A DNA stretch of 64,000 nucleotides from the NCBI RefSeq assembly GCF_036013935.1, contig NZ_CP107902.1:3877001-3941000 (forward strand), read 5' to 3'. Under the pieces are notes generated by a model. The model was not told the DNA's origin, did not search any database, and worked only from the letters and a program-made list of their open reading frames with translations. Origin of the DNA: Streptomyces sp. NBC_00461. Its GTDB lineage: Bacteria; Actinomycetota; Actinomycetes; Streptomycetales; Streptomycetaceae. The position numbers and the translations under genes are program-made. Position 1 is the stretch's first letter. Every line of letters starts with the position of its first letter. Shown one piece after another: positions 33,840-42,869 of the stretch.

Positions 33840-35021
33840 TCAGTCCGCGTCGCCCAGGCCGCTGAGCACGGTCTCGGCCCGCTGGAGGGCGCCCGGCCCG
33901 TCGGCCTGCTCCACGTCCAGGTCCGGCGTGATGCCCCTGCCGTCGACGCTGCGGCCCGACGGGGTGCGGTAGTGCCCGACGGTCAGCTCGGCCACGGAGC
34001 CGCCCGGCAGCCGGCTCGGCATCTGCACGGAGCCCTTGCCGAAGGTGCGCGAGCCCACGACGACCGCACGGCCGCGGTCCTGCAGGGCGCCGGTGAGGAG
34101 CTCGGCCGCGCTCATCGTGCCGCCGTCGACGAGCGCGACCAGAGGTCTGGTGGTGTCGGCGCCGGGATCGGCGTGCAGGGCCTGCTGTTCGCCGTTGACG
34201 TCGTAGGTGGCGACGAGACCGCCGTCGAGGAAGGCGGAGGCCGTGGTCACGGCCTCGGTGACCAGGCCGCCGGAGTTGCCGCGCAGGTCGAGGACGATGC
34301 CGGCGCCGGCCGGGGCCTGCCGCACGGCGGTGCCCACGACATCGCCGGAGCCCTTGGTGAACGCGGCGATCTTGATGACCGTGACCCCGTCGGCGAGCCT
34401 TCGGACGGTGACCGAGTCCGTGGACAGCAGGGCCCGGCGCAGGGTCTCGGTCCACGCGCGCGTGCCGCGCTGCAGGCCGAGCCGCACCGCCGTACCGGCG
34501 GGCGCGTCGGTGGCGTCACCGCGCAGCAAGGAGACGACCTCGGTGACGGGCTGACCGTCGACCCGCTCGCCGTCGACGCTGCGCAGCCGGTCGCCCGGGT
34601 GGAGCCCGGCGGCGGCCGCGGGCGAGCCGGCGGCCACCTTGGTCACCTCGATACGGCCGTCCCGCTCGCGTCGCGCCCACAGGCCGACGCCGGTGTACTG
34701 GCCGTCGAGGGCCTCCTCGAACTCCTCGTAGTCACCCTGGGAGTAGACGGCTCCCCAGCGGTCGCCGCTGCGGCTGACCGCGCGTTCCGCGGCCTCCATG
34801 GGGGACTTGCCGTCGGCCATGGCTTCCTCGGCCGCCTTGGCCACGTCCTCGTGATGCCCCGCGGGGACGGCCGAACGGGCCGTGCCGGACGCGGATTTCC
34901 GGTCGGACTCGGAAAAGGAGCCGGTCGCCGCGCCGGCCACGAGCACGCTCGCGAAGACCAATGTCAGGGCGGCCCCGCGGCGGATACGGCGGGGCTGGCA
35001 CAACAGGTCTCGGCCGGACAT
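33840..35021 (-). CDS. S41-family C-terminal processing protease
   Basis: A 393-residue membrane-anchored serine protease of the CtpA/Tsp type. An N-terminal helix (about 17-34) anchors it outside the membrane. A PDZ domain spans about 108-190 (GVGLWARRERDGRIEV, GSPAAAAGLHPGDRLRSVDG). The peptidase domain has Ser304 in DGGTMSAAELL and the general-base Lys329 in TFGKGSVQ, the Ser/Lys dyad. The RGNSGG motif forms the oxyanion region. It lies between ftsX and smpB on the same strand in the order usual in Streptomyces. The natural substrate is unknown; a link to FtsEX-controlled wall turnover is only positional. Confidence 0.9.
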   Translation of the reverse strand: MSGRDLLCQPRRIRRGAALTLVFASVLVAGAATGSFSESDRKSASGTARSAVPAGHHEDVAKAAEEAMADGKSPMEAAERAVSRSGDRWGAVYSQGDYEEFEEALDGQYTGVGLWARRERDGRIEVTKVAAGSPAAAAGLHPGDRLRSVDGERVDGQPVTEVVSLLRGDATDAPAGTAVRLGLQRGTRAWTETLRRALLSTDSVTVRRLADGVTVIKIAAFTKGSGDVVGTAVRQAPAGAGIVLDLRGNSGGLVTEAVTTASAFLDGGLVATYDVNGEQQALHADPGADTTRPLVALVDGGTMSAAELLTGALQDRGRAVVVGSRTFGKGSVQMPSRLPGGSVAELTVGHYRTPSGRSVDGRGITPDLDVEQADGPGALQRAETVLSGLGDAD

Positions 35022-35045
35022 GACGGTGAGTCTAGGACAACGCGA

Positions 35046-35077
35046 AGGGCCGTACGGCTGGTTGCCCGTACGGCCCT
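35046..35077 (-). terminator. Hairpin downstream of ftsX
   Basis: Perfect 12-bp arms (agggccgtacgg and complement) around an eight-base loop lie between ftsX and the S41 protease gene, suggesting that ftsEX transcription mostly ends here. Confidence 0.75.
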
Positions 35078-35088
35078 CTTGGCATGCG

Positions 35089-36009
35089 TCACACCTTCAG
35101 GTACTTGCGCAACGCGAAGAACGCGGCCAGCGCGGGCATCAGCAGGCTGGTGGCGAGGATGAGCGGCAGCTTGGTCAGAACGGCGTCCCAGCCGATGAAG
35201 TTGATCAGATTCAGCTTGTGGGACAGGTCCAGGCCGTGGTCGATGATGAAGTACCGCGCGACCACCAGGAATCCACAGGCGACCGTCCCGCCGATCAGCC
35301 CGGCGACCGCCGCCTCCATGATGAACGGCGCCTGGATGTAGAACCCGGAGGCGCCGACCAGCCGCATGATCCCGGTCTCCCGGCGGCGGCTGAACGCGGA
35401 CACGCGCACGGTGTTGACGATCAGCATCAGCGCGACGACGAGCATCAGCGCCATGACGGCCCGGGCGGCCCAGTTCATGCCGTTCAGCAGCCCGAAGAGG
35501 TTGTCGAGGATCCCCTTCTGGTCCTGCACGGACTGCACGCCGTCGCGCCCGTCGAAGGCGGTCGCGACGACCTGGTACTTCTCCGGGTCCTTCAGCTTGA
35601 TCCGGTACGACTCCTGCATCTGGTCCGGCGTGAGGGAGCTGGCCAGCGGGGAGTCGCCGAACTGCTGCTTGTAGTGCTTGTAAGCGGCGTCCTGCGACTC
35701 GTAGGTCACCTTCTGGACGACCGACGTCATCTTGTCCAGGTCGCCGAGGATGTCCTTCTTCTGGTCCTCGGTCACCGCGCCCTTGGCGCAGTGGGGATCG
35801 GACGTGGCGTCGCTCTTGTTGCAGAGGAAGATCGAGACGTTGACCTTGTCGTACCAGTAGCCCTTCATCGTGGTGACCTGGTCGCTCATCAGGAGCGAAC
35901 CACCGAACAGGGCGAGCGACAGGGCGACGGAGACGATGACCGCGAAGGTCATGGTCAGGTTGCGGCGGAGACCGACACCGATCTCGGAGAGTACGAACTG
36001 GGCGCGCAT
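35089..36009 (-). CDS. ftsX: Cell-division ABC transporter permease FtsX
   Basis: A 306-residue permease-like protein that with FtsE transmits ATP-dependent signals to extracellular peptidoglycan hydrolases. The N-terminal RAQFVLSEIGVGLRRNLTMT leads into the first helix. A large extracellular domain of about 120 residues (about 48-170) contains two Cys in FLCNKSDATSDPHCA. Three helices follow, with SRRRETGIMRLVGASGFYIQ as the cytoplasmic coupling loop. It starts 36 bases after the ftsE stop, as a two-gene unit. Confidence 0.95.
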   Translation of the reverse strand: MRAQFVLSEIGVGLRRNLTMTFAVIVSVALSLALFGGSLLMSDQVTTMKGYWYDKVNVSIFLCNKSDATSDPHCAKGAVTEDQKKDILGDLDKMTSVVQKVTYESQDAAYKHYKQQFGDSPLASSLTPDQMQESYRIKLKDPEKYQVVATAFDGRDGVQSVQDQKGILDNLFGLLNGMNWAARAVMALMLVVALMLIVNTVRVSAFSRRRETGIMRLVGASGFYIQAPFIMEAAVAGLIGGTVACGFLVVARYFIIDHGLDLSHKLNLINFIGWDAVLTKLPLILATSLLMPALAAFFALRKYLKV

Positions 36010-36045
36010 GGCGTCTTCTTCAGGCCTTTCCGTGGACGGTCGCGG

Positions 36046-36735
36046 TCAGTGCTGGTAGCCGTAGACGCCGCGTGCCTGGTCGCGGACGAGGCGGCCCTTC
36101 TCCAGCTCGATGACGCGCTTGCGCATCTGGTCCACGATGTTCTGGTCGTGCGTCGCCATCAGCACGGTCGTGCCCGTCCTGTTGATCCGGTCGAGCAGCT
36201 TCATGATGCCGACGGAGGTCTGCGGGTCGAGGTTGCCGGTGGGCTCGTCGGCGATGAGCAGTTTGGGCCGGTTCACGAAGGCGCGCGCGATGGCCACACG
36301 CTGCTGCTCACCACCGGAGAGCTCACCGGGCATCCGGTCCTCTTTCCCGCCCAGCCCGACGAGGTCGAGCACCTGGGGAACGGACTTGCGGATCTCGCCG
36401 CGCGACTTGCCGATGACCTCCTGCGCGAAGGCGACGTTCTCCGCCACCGTCTTGTTCGGCAGCAGCCGGAAGTCCTGGAACACCGTCCCCAACTGGCGCC
36501 GCATCTGCGGCACCTTCCAGTTGGAGAGGCGCGCGAGGTCCTTGCCCAGGACGTGCACCTGACCGTGGCTGGTCCGCTCCTCGCGGAGGACCAGCCGCAG
36601 GAAGGTGGACTTTCCGGAGCCGGAGGACCCCACGAGGAACACGAACTCGCCCTTCTCCACTTCCAGGGAGACATCCCTGAGTGCGGGGCGGGTCTGCTTG
36701 GGGTAGACCTTGGAGACGTTGTCGAATCGGATCAC
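36046..36735 (-). CDS. ftsE: Cell-division ATP-binding protein FtsE
   Basis: A 229-residue ABC ATPase and partner of FtsX. Walker A is GSSGSGKST (36-44); the signature is [15 protein letters not shown], Walker B is [12 protein letters not shown], and the H-loop is MATHDQ. A GTG start is chosen because it gives the standard FtsE N-terminus ([20 protein letters not shown]); the upstream in-frame extension is Arg/Pro-rich shadow sequence. Translation proceeds to ftsX after a 36-base gap. Confidence 0.95.
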   Translation of the reverse strand: MIRFDNVSKVYPKQTRPALRDVSLEVEKGEFVFLVGSSGSGKSTFLRLVLREERTSHGQVHVLGKDLARLSNWKVPQMRRQLGTVFQDFRLLPNKTVAENVAFAQEVIGKSRGEIRKSVPQVLDLVGLGGKEDRMPGELSGGEQQRVAIARAFVNRPKLLIADEPTGNLDPQTSVGIMKLLDRINRTGTTVLMATHDQNIVDQMRKRVIELEKGRLVRDQARGVYGYQH

Positions 36736-36999
36736 GGATGCACCACGGGTCGCCGGGGGTAGATGAGCGTGACCATACGCGAGTCGGGTGGGCGGGCGCA
36801 GGCGGCGGTTGGGGTTGCGTACCGGATGTGCGTTTTGTGTGTGCCCGGCCCACCTGTCCACGGCCACGTGACCACCCCCACGTACCCCTTGAGAGCGACC
36901 CCCGCGCACCCTCCGGGGGAACCTGGCACAGTAGAGAGGGGAACGTTCTCGCCCCCGAGGGCGTTCACTACGTGGAACCGGTGCAAGGAGGGCGAGCGC

Positions 37000-37191
37000 A
37001 TGACGTACGACCGGCTGGTGTGCGCGAACTGCGCGGCGCCCGTGAGCGAGGGCCGGTGCCCCGTGTGCCGCGCGAACCGCGAGCGGCTGCAGCAGGAGAA
37101 CTTCTTCGCGGGAGTCAACCCCATGACGCTGATCGCACTGCTGGCGGTGCTGATCGCGGCGGTGGCGCTACTGGCGCACCAGACCGCGTAG
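37000..37191 (+). CDS. Small zinc-ribbon membrane protein
   Basis: A 63-residue protein. Four cysteines (8, 11, 20 and 23: CANC...CPVC) form a zinc ribbon at the N-terminus, followed by a charged linker and one transmembrane helix (about 42-59, [19 protein letters not shown]). The strong AAGGAGG site nine bases before the ATG decides the start; the longer upstream frame is shadow. It is divergent from ftsE, a layout I believe is conserved in Streptomyces. Function is unknown: small ribbon-helix proteins may bind nucleic acid or partner proteins at the membrane. Confidence 0.8.
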   Translation: MTYDRLVCANCAAPVSEGRCPVCRANRERLQQENFFAGVNPMTLIALLAVLIAAVALLAHQTA

Positions 37192-37219
37192 CGCGCGGTA
37201 CAGCAGGAGCGAGGACGCC

Positions 37220-37256
37220 CGAGGGGCCCGGAGCGATGCACGCTCCGGGCCCCTCG
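37220..37256. terminator. Bidirectional hairpin between zinc-ribbon gene and sortase substrate
   Basis: Perfect 16-bp arms (cgaggggcccggagcg and complement) close a five-base loop between two convergent genes. Confidence 0.85.
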
Positions 37257-37297
37257 TCGTACGTCGTCACACACGTTCCGTGTGCGAGCGGCCACCG

Positions 37298-37930
37298 TCA
37301 GGCAGCCGCACCGCCCCGGCCGCCCACGAGGCGCGGCAGAGCGCGGAAGCCGATGCCACCGGCGATCATGGTGGCGGCGCCGATGATCAGGAAGGCCGTC
37401 TGGCCCGCACCGGTCTCGGCGAGCTGGGCGCCCTTGCCCTGGGCCGAGGTGTCGGAACCGGTGTCGGTGAGGGCCGAGGAGCCCTCCTCCTGGGCGGAGG
37501 TGCCGGAACCGCCGTCGGGGTCGGTGTTGTTGTTGCCGCCGCCGTTGTGCCCGGTGCCGCTGGTGTCGCTCGGGGCCGGGGCGGTGGGCTGACCGGTCGG
37601 GTCCGTCGGGTCCTCGGTGGGCTCGGTGGGCTCCCCCGTGGGCTCGGTCGGACCGGTGGGGTCGTCGGTGGTGGGCGGGTCCGTCGGGACGGTGGGCGGG
37701 TCCGTCGGCAGGCCGGTGGGCGGATCCGTCGGGTCCGTCGGGAGGCCGGTGGGCGGGTCCGTCGGGTCGTCGCCGAGGCCGGTGTCCACGTTCACACCGA
37801 CACCGCTGCCGTCGACGCTCACGCCGATGTCCAGCGCGGAAGCGGCACCGGCAGCGGTCAGCGAGGCACCCGCGGCGATCACGGCGCCGGCGGCGATCCG
37901 CGCGACACGGATGCGCGTCTTCTTGGTCAT
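37298..37930 (-). CDS. LAETG-motif cell-wall protein, class E sortase substrate
   Basis: A 210-residue secreted protein predicted to be linked to peptidoglycan by sortase. The signal peptide (about 1-32) ends ASA. A spacer with repeated PTDPPTGLPTDPTD units (about 54-115) follows, then a Gly/Asn/Ser-rich part. The sorting signal is LAETG at 170-174, a hydrophobic helix (TAFLIIGAATMIAGGIGF) and a basic tail RALPRLVGGRGG. LAxTG is the motif preferred by class E sortases of high-GC Gram-positives, also used by long chaplins. There is no folded domain, so it may be a short wall-surface stalk. No sortase gene is in the window. Confidence 0.88.
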   Translation of the reverse strand: MTKKTRIRVARIAAGAVIAAGASLTAAGAASALDIGVSVDGSGVGVNVDTGLGDDPTDPPTGLPTDPTDPPTGLPTDPPTVPTDPPTTDDPTGPTEPTGEPTEPTEDPTDPTGQPTAPAPSDTSGTGHNGGGNNNTDPDGGSGTSAQEEGSSALTDTGSDTSAQGKGAQLAETGAGQTAFLIIGAATMIAGGIGFRALPRLVGGRGGAAA

Positions 37931-38181
37931 GTGGTTGCTACCCCCAGTAGCTCATCGTCAGTTGGGCGGCGCTCGGGGGCAGTGATCGACGGAGTCAGCT
38001 ACGCGAAAGCCCCCGGTTCACATGCGCCCCAGAGATACGCATGCCACGCTTTACCCTTCCCATTTTTCAAAGCAACGTCAAGGCCGTTGCGTGCGCAATG
38101 TCCAACTACGGGTTCTATGCCAGGCATTGAAGCGTGTGAGTGTGATGTAAAACCCAGACATCGCGCGCGGAAGCGGGCACG
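37931..38181. other. Upstream region of the sortase substrate
   Basis: Holds the promoter of the minus-strand wall-protein gene. The sequence around 38030-38165 is less G/C-rich than average. I see no gene and no clear operator. Confidence 0.4.
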
Positions 38182-38219
38182 AAAAAGGCAACTGCCGCCC
38201 GGCGGGCGACAGTTGCCTT
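38182..38219 (-). terminator. Rho-independent terminator of prfB
   Basis: A 16-bp stem with one mismatch (aaggcaactgccgccc arm) and a three-base loop is followed on the minus strand by a run of five T residues. It lies 11 bases after the prfB stop. Confidence 0.85.
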
Positions 38220-38229
38220 GTCGACAAAC

Positions 38230-39336
38230 TTACTTCTCCTGCTGCTTGCGCCAGCGAATTCCGGCCTCGAGGAACCCGTCGATCTCGCCGTTGAACACGG
38301 CCTCGGGGTTGCCGACCTCGAACTCGGTGCGCAGGTCCTTCACCATCTGGTACGGGTGCAGGACGTACGAACGCATCTGGTTGCCCCAGGAGTTGCCGCC
38401 GTCGCCCTTCAGGGCGTCCATCTTGGCCTGCTCCTCCTGCCGGCGCCGGTCGAGCAGCTTGGCCTGGAGGACGTTCATCGCGGACGCCTTGTTCTGGATC
38501 TGCGACCGCTCGTTCTGACAGGAGACGACGATGCCGGTGGGGAGGTGGGTCAGCCGCACCGCCGAGTCGGTGGTGTTCACGCCCTGGCCGCCGGGGCCCG
38601 AGGAGCGGTACACGTCCACGCGCAGCTCGGACTCGTCGATCTCGATGTGGTCGGTCTGCTCGACCACGGGAAGGATCTCGACGCCCGCGAAGGAGGTCTG
38701 GCGGCGTCCCTGGTTGTCGAAGGGCGAGATGCGCACGAGCCGGTGGGTGCCCTGCTCGACCGAGAGGGTGCCGTAGGCGTACGGCACCTGCACGGCGAAG
38801 GTGGTCGACTTGATGCCGGCCTCCTCGGCGTACGACGTCTCGTAGATCTCGGTCTTGTAGCCCTTCTGCTCCGCCCAGCGCAGGTACATCCGCTGCAGCT
38901 TCTCGGCGAAGTCGGCGGCGTCGACGCCGCCGGCCTCGGCGCGGATGTTGACGAGGGCCTCCCGGGAGTCGTACTCCCCGCTCAGCAGCGTCCGGACCTC
39001 CATCTCGTCCAGCGCCTTCCTGACGGACACGAGCTCGGACTCGGCCTCGGCGCGGGTGTCCGGGTCGTCCTCCTCCTCGGCCATCTCGAAGAGCACGGCG
39101 AGATCGTCGATCCGCCCCCGCAGCGCCTCGGCCTTCCTGACCTCGGCCTGCAGATGGCTCAGCTTGCTGGTGATCTTCTGCGCCTCGTCCGGGTTGTCCC
39201 ACAGGGACGGCGCGGCCGCCTGCTCCTCGAGCACGGCGATGTCTGCCCTCAGCTTGTCGAGGTCCAGAACGGCCTCGATCGACTCCATGGTCGAGGAGAG
39301 GGACTTGAGCTCTTCGGATACGTCGACGACTGCCAC
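38230..39336 (-). CDS. prfB: Peptide chain release factor 2
   Basis: A 368-residue RF2 that releases proteins at UGA and UAA codons. The stop-codon-reading SPF tripeptide is at 204-206 ([16 protein letters not shown]), and the catalytic GGQ is at 249-251 ([20 protein letters not shown]). The frame is continuous from its ATG; there is no in-frame stop near codon 25, so the autoregulatory +1 frameshift of E. coli prfB is absent. It is monocistronic with its own terminator. Confidence 0.95.
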   Translation of the reverse strand: MAVVDVSEELKSLSSTMESIEAVLDLDKLRADIAVLEEQAAAPSLWDNPDEAQKITSKLSHLQAEVRKAEALRGRIDDLAVLFEMAEEEDDPDTRAEAESELVSVRKALDEMEVRTLLSGEYDSREALVNIRAEAGGVDAADFAEKLQRMYLRWAEQKGYKTEIYETSYAEEAGIKSTTFAVQVPYAYGTLSVEQGTHRLVRISPFDNQGRRQTSFAGVEILPVVEQTDHIEIDESELRVDVYRSSGPGGQGVNTTDSAVRLTHLPTGIVVSCQNERSQIQNKASAMNVLQAKLLDRRRQEEQAKMDALKGDGGNSWGNQMRSYVLHPYQMVKDLRTEFEVGNPEAVFNGEIDGFLEAGIRWRKQQEK

Positions 39337-39510
39337 GCCTCCAGCGTAACGGCTCCGCCAAGCGGGCAGAGCCGGGCCGCTGCCGTTCCGCTGCGCCGGG
39401 CTGTGCCGGGGTCTTGGGCGCCGCGGGCCGGGGACTGCCGCCCCCGCTGAATATCAGCCCCTCCGGCGTTTGAGGAGCGGCGGTCCGGGGGCGGAGCCCC
39501 TGGGGATGGG
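39337..39510. repeat. Intergenic element with GGCGTTTGAGG core
   Basis: Between pkaB and prfB lies a copy of the intergenic element (about 39455-39503): ctccggcgtttgaggagcgg followed by an imperfect hairpin ccgggggc/gcccctgg. A better copy is at 46768-46832. Confidence 0.55.
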
Positions 39511-40749
39511 TTACGGAGACGCCGGGGCCGAGTTCTTCGTGTCCTGGGGGGACCCTCCCGCGTCGTCCGACGTCGCCAGCCACGTCCCCACCCCGGCCGC
39601 CGCCACCAGCGCCACCGCGGCCGCGCCGAGTGCCAGTCGCCGTCGGCGCGTGACCGCGCGGTGCCGTGCGGACCCCGGCCGCGGCGCACCCGCCGCCCGC
39701 GGTGCCCGGGCCGTCCCGCGCGCGCCGCCCGCCAGCTCGTCGGGTGCCGGCACCCTCATCGACGTGTGGGTGTCCCGGTTGGAGTCGGCCGGCTTCGCAC
39801 CCGGCACCAGCGGCACCGCGCCCCGCCGTATCCGCTCACGCGTCGGCGCCGCCGTGTCCGCGGGCGCGGCCTGCGACTCCTCGGCGGGTTCCGTGTCCGG
39901 CTCGTCCACGTCCAGCGGCGGCATCCCCGCGACCAGCGGCAGCAGCTCCCGCAGCCGCGTGCCCAGCTCCGACGCCCGCAGCCGGGAGGCCGGCGCCTTG
40001 GCCAGGCACTGCACGAGCAGCTGCCACAGCTCGTCCGGGATGCCCGGCAGCGGCACCACGGTCTCCGTGACGTGCCGTCGCAGCACGGCGCCGGGGTGCC
40101 CGCCGCCGAACGGCGTGAAGCCCGCCAGCAGCTCGTACAGGACCGTCGCGAGCGCGTAGATGTCCACCGCCGCGCGCGGGGGCAGGCCCTCCACGATCTC
40201 CGGGGCCAGGTAGTCCGGTGTACCGATGATCTTCGTCGCGCGGGTGCGGCGCGGGGAGTCGATGAGCTTGGCCACACCGAAGTCGGTCAGCAGCGCCGGG
40301 TGCGAGCCGCCCGGACCGAGCGGACCCTGCATGTCCAGCAGCACGTTCTCCGGTTTCACGTCCCGGTGCACGACCCCTGCCGCGTGCGCGGCCGCGAGCC
40401 CGTCGGCGATGTCGGCCACGATCGCCACCGCCGCCGCGGGCGCGAGCCGCCGGTCGCGGTCCAGACGGGTGCGCAGGTCGGTGCCGCGGACCAGGTCCAT
40501 GACCAAAGCGAGGTCGTTGCCGTCCACCACCAGGTCGCGTACGGAGACGACGTTCGGATGGTCCAGGCCGAGCAGCGCCGTGCGCTCCTGCACGAAGCGC
40601 CCGACCAGCTCCTGGTCGGAGGCGAGATCCTCACGCAGCAGCTTGATGGCGACAGGCCCCTCGGGGCCCTCGCCCAGCCACACCGTGCCGGCGCTGCCCC
40701 GCCCCAGGATCTGGTGCGCGGTGTACCGGCTGCCGATCTTCCGTGCCAA
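39511..40749 (-). CDS. pkaB: Membrane Ser/Thr protein kinase PkaB
   Basis: A 412-residue Hanks-type kinase. The kinase domain is residues 9-272: glycine loop GRGSAGTVW, Lys36 in VAIKLL, catalytic Asp130 in HRDVKPENVLL, DFG, and APEIV. A linker of about 100 residues leads to a basic RRRRLALGAAAVALVAAAGV transmembrane helix (about 367-385) and a short outside tail without PASTA or other sensor domains. It lies next to pkaA, 118 bases downstream on the same strand, so the pair is probably co-expressed. Identity follows recalled S. coelicolor pkaA/pkaB order. Targets are unknown. Confidence 0.9.
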   Translation of the reverse strand: MARKIGSRYTAHQILGRGSAGTVWLGEGPEGPVAIKLLREDLASDQELVGRFVQERTALLGLDHPNVVSVRDLVVDGNDLALVMDLVRGTDLRTRLDRDRRLAPAAAVAIVADIADGLAAAHAAGVVHRDVKPENVLLDMQGPLGPGGSHPALLTDFGVAKLIDSPRRTRATKIIGTPDYLAPEIVEGLPPRAAVDIYALATVLYELLAGFTPFGGGHPGAVLRRHVTETVVPLPGIPDELWQLLVQCLAKAPASRLRASELGTRLRELLPLVAGMPPLDVDEPDTEPAEESQAAPADTAAPTRERIRRGAVPLVPGAKPADSNRDTHTSMRVPAPDELAGGARGTARAPRAAGAPRPGSARHRAVTRRRRLALGAAAVALVAAAGVGTWLATSDDAGGSPQDTKNSAPASP

Positions 40750-40867
40750 GACTGCTCCTACCGACCCGACGCGTGTTAGTCGCTAAAACTACGCGTCCGG
40801 AGAGCCAACCTTCACTGCGGAGACGGAAATCACCCGCCAGGTGTCGACAAATCACCAAGCTCGCTGC

Positions 40868-42514
40868 TTATTTGGCGGAGCCCAGCTTCCCGATCCACCC
40901 GCTCACGGTGTTGTACATGTGGGTCAACTGCTGCCAGTAACCCCTGGTCGTGTGGAGCCAGTCCTGCAGCGGGCTCAGTTCCCAGACCAGCCAGCCCGCG
41001 ACGAACAGGATGACGATCGTGAACAGGCACCCCTTCAGACAGCCCAGCCCGGGGATCTTCATCGGGTTGGCGCTGCGCTGCCGAGGCTGCCGAGGCTCAC
41101 GCGCGGGCTGCTGCGGCTGCTGCGGAGGCGCGTACCGCTGGGGCTGCTGGTGCTGCGGCGGGGCGTACTGCTGCGGCTGTTGCTGCTGCGGGTAGCCGTA
41201 CCCCTGCGGCGGCCGCTGCTGGGGTCGCCGCTGCTGGGGCTGCTGTTGCGGGGGCTGCTGCGGGCGGGCGGCCTGCCGCTGGGGGCGGCGGCGCAGCGGG
41301 TCCTCGTTCGGGTCGAGGTACTGCTGGACCTGCGTCTGTTCGTTGCGGTCGCGGGCGGCGCGCAGCTGGTTCTGCCAGGGGTGCGGCTGCTCGGGCCCCG
41401 GCTGGCCCTGGGGCACCGGGGGCATGACGGCGGTCGGGTCGGCGGCCCCGGTGCTGGGGAGTACGGCGGTGGGGTCGGCGGCGCCCGCCGGGCCCGGTGA
41501 GCCGGTGTGGGGCAGGAAACTGGTCGCCGCGTTCGGGTCGTACGCACCCGCGCCGTGCTGCATCACCTGCGTGGGGTCGGCCGAGCCGGGGACGGCGGCG
41601 GGCGTCGGGTCGGGGACCAGCAGGGCCCCCACGGCCTCCGCGGCGGCGATCTGCGCGGAGTTCGCGTGCACGCCGATGCCCTCGGCGACGACCCGCAGGC
41701 CGCTCGCGAGGTTCTCGGCGCTCGGCCGCTCGTCCGGGTTCTTGCGCAGGCAGCGCTCGATGATCGTCCAGAGCGGGTCCGGGACCGTGGAGGGGCGGCG
41801 CGGTTCGGCGCTCAGGTGCTGGTGCAGCACTTCCAGGGCCGAGCCGCCGCCGAAGGGGGGTCGGCCGGTGACCAGCTCGTACATCAGAATGCCGGCGCCG
41901 TAGATGTCGACGGCGGAGGTCTGCGGGCGGCCCTCGGCGCTCTCCGGCGCGACGTACGCGGGCGTGCCGACGAACTCGTGCGTCCGTGTCAGGCCCGGGG
42001 AGTCGGCGAGGCGCGCGATGCCGAAGTCGGTCAGCATCGGGTGCATCTGCCCGCCGTTCTGCCTGAGCAGGACGTTGGCCGGCTTCAGGTCGCGGTGCAC
42101 GACCCCGTCGGCATGGCTGGCGGCGAGCGCGTCGGCGATCTGGGCGGTGAGCAGGGCGGCGCCGACGGGTGAGAAGGGGCCGTTCTCGCGCAGGTAGCGG
42201 TGCAGATCCGGGCCCTCGACGAGGTCCATGACGAGCGCCAGCAGATCACCCTCGACCACCAGGTCCCGGACGCGGACGATGTTCGGGTGGGTCAGCCGCA
42301 GCAGGACGGAGCGCTCGCGCAGGAACCGCATCACGATGTCGGGATCGCTCGCGAGCTCCTCCTTGAGGACCTTGATCGCGACGGTCTCGCCGGGCTGACC
42401 GGCCACGGCGGCCTCGGCCCCCGCGGTCTCTCGCTGGCGGGCCCGCCAGACGGTGCCCGTGGCGCCGCGACCGAGCGGCTCCTCGAGCAGATACTTGCTG
42501 CCTACCGGCCGCAC
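40868..42514 (-). CDS. pkaA: Membrane Ser/Thr protein kinase PkaA with Gln/Pro-rich linker
   Basis: A 548-residue Hanks-type kinase. The domain spans about 7-270: GRGATGTVWRA loop, Lys48 in VAIKVLKEEL, catalytic Asp142 in HRDLKPANVLL, DFGIARL, and APESAEG. A long disordered linker with ADPTAV repeats, then Gln/Pro stretches (QQPPQQQPQQRRPQQRPPQ), leads to a helix (GCLFTIVILFVAGWLVWEL) and about 38 outside residues. A GTG start is chosen: GGGAG lies eight bases before it and it matches the known N-terminus (RPVGSKYLLEEPLG). It is divergent from the FHA-EccC-like gene, whose FHA domain could read its phospho-sites. Confidence 0.92.
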   Translation of the reverse strand: MRPVGSKYLLEEPLGRGATGTVWRARQRETAGAEAAVAGQPGETVAIKVLKEELASDPDIVMRFLRERSVLLRLTHPNIVRVRDLVVEGDLLALVMDLVEGPDLHRYLRENGPFSPVGAALLTAQIADALAASHADGVVHRDLKPANVLLRQNGGQMHPMLTDFGIARLADSPGLTRTHEFVGTPAYVAPESAEGRPQTSAVDIYGAGILMYELVTGRPPFGGGSALEVLHQHLSAEPRRPSTVPDPLWTIIERCLRKNPDERPSAENLASGLRVVAEGIGVHANSAQIAAAEAVGALLVPDPTPAAVPGSADPTQVMQHGAGAYDPNAATSFLPHTGSPGPAGAADPTAVLPSTGAADPTAVMPPVPQGQPGPEQPHPWQNQLRAARDRNEQTQVQQYLDPNEDPLRRRPQRQAARPQQPPQQQPQQRRPQQRPPQGYGYPQQQQPQQYAPPQHQQPQRYAPPQQPQQPAREPRQPRQRSANPMKIPGLGCLKGCLFTIVILFVAGWLVWELSPLQDWLHTTRGYWQQLTHMYNTVSGWIGKLGSAK

Positions 42515-42869
42515 GTCATGTGCTCCCTGCTGCTTGCTTACCGTTCCGACCCACTGTAGTGCCGCGGTGCGCGGCACCCACCTGTCGCCGTCCCAGCGTC
42601 TTACGTACACGTCCCGGGACATGTTCGAAGGAAAGACGCTCGACTCGGTTCCCCGGTTGCCCGAAAGCGGACGTGACCGATCTCAAGCGGACGCGGGTAC
42701 GTCACCTGTCAGGCACTTTTGCGGGCAGAGCCGACCAATCAAGATCACTTGTTCCGGAGCGGCGGGCGCGTTGTCAGTGGCAGATGCGAGGATGCCTGCA
42801 GTACTGGCCGATGTGCTCGGGTGGGGGTGGGGGTTGTCCGCGTCCGCGCAGAAGGGACCGCTGGCGGCG
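42515..42869. other. Divergent promoter region of pkaA and the FHA-EccC-like gene
   Basis: The 355 bases between the two starts contain no credible gene. The frame leading into the FHA protein stays open with an alternative ATG at 42792, but the family-like N-terminus begins at 42870. No confident promoter hexamers or operator were found. Confidence 0.4.

Noticed and set aside
38230..39336. Programmed +1 frameshift in prfB
   Set aside because: The frame is continuous and no in-frame TGA occurs near codon 25.
40868..42514. CAG-type microsatellite in pkaA
   Set aside because: The Gln/Pro linker comes from mixed CAG/CCG codons without a regular unit; ordinary for Streptomyces kinases.
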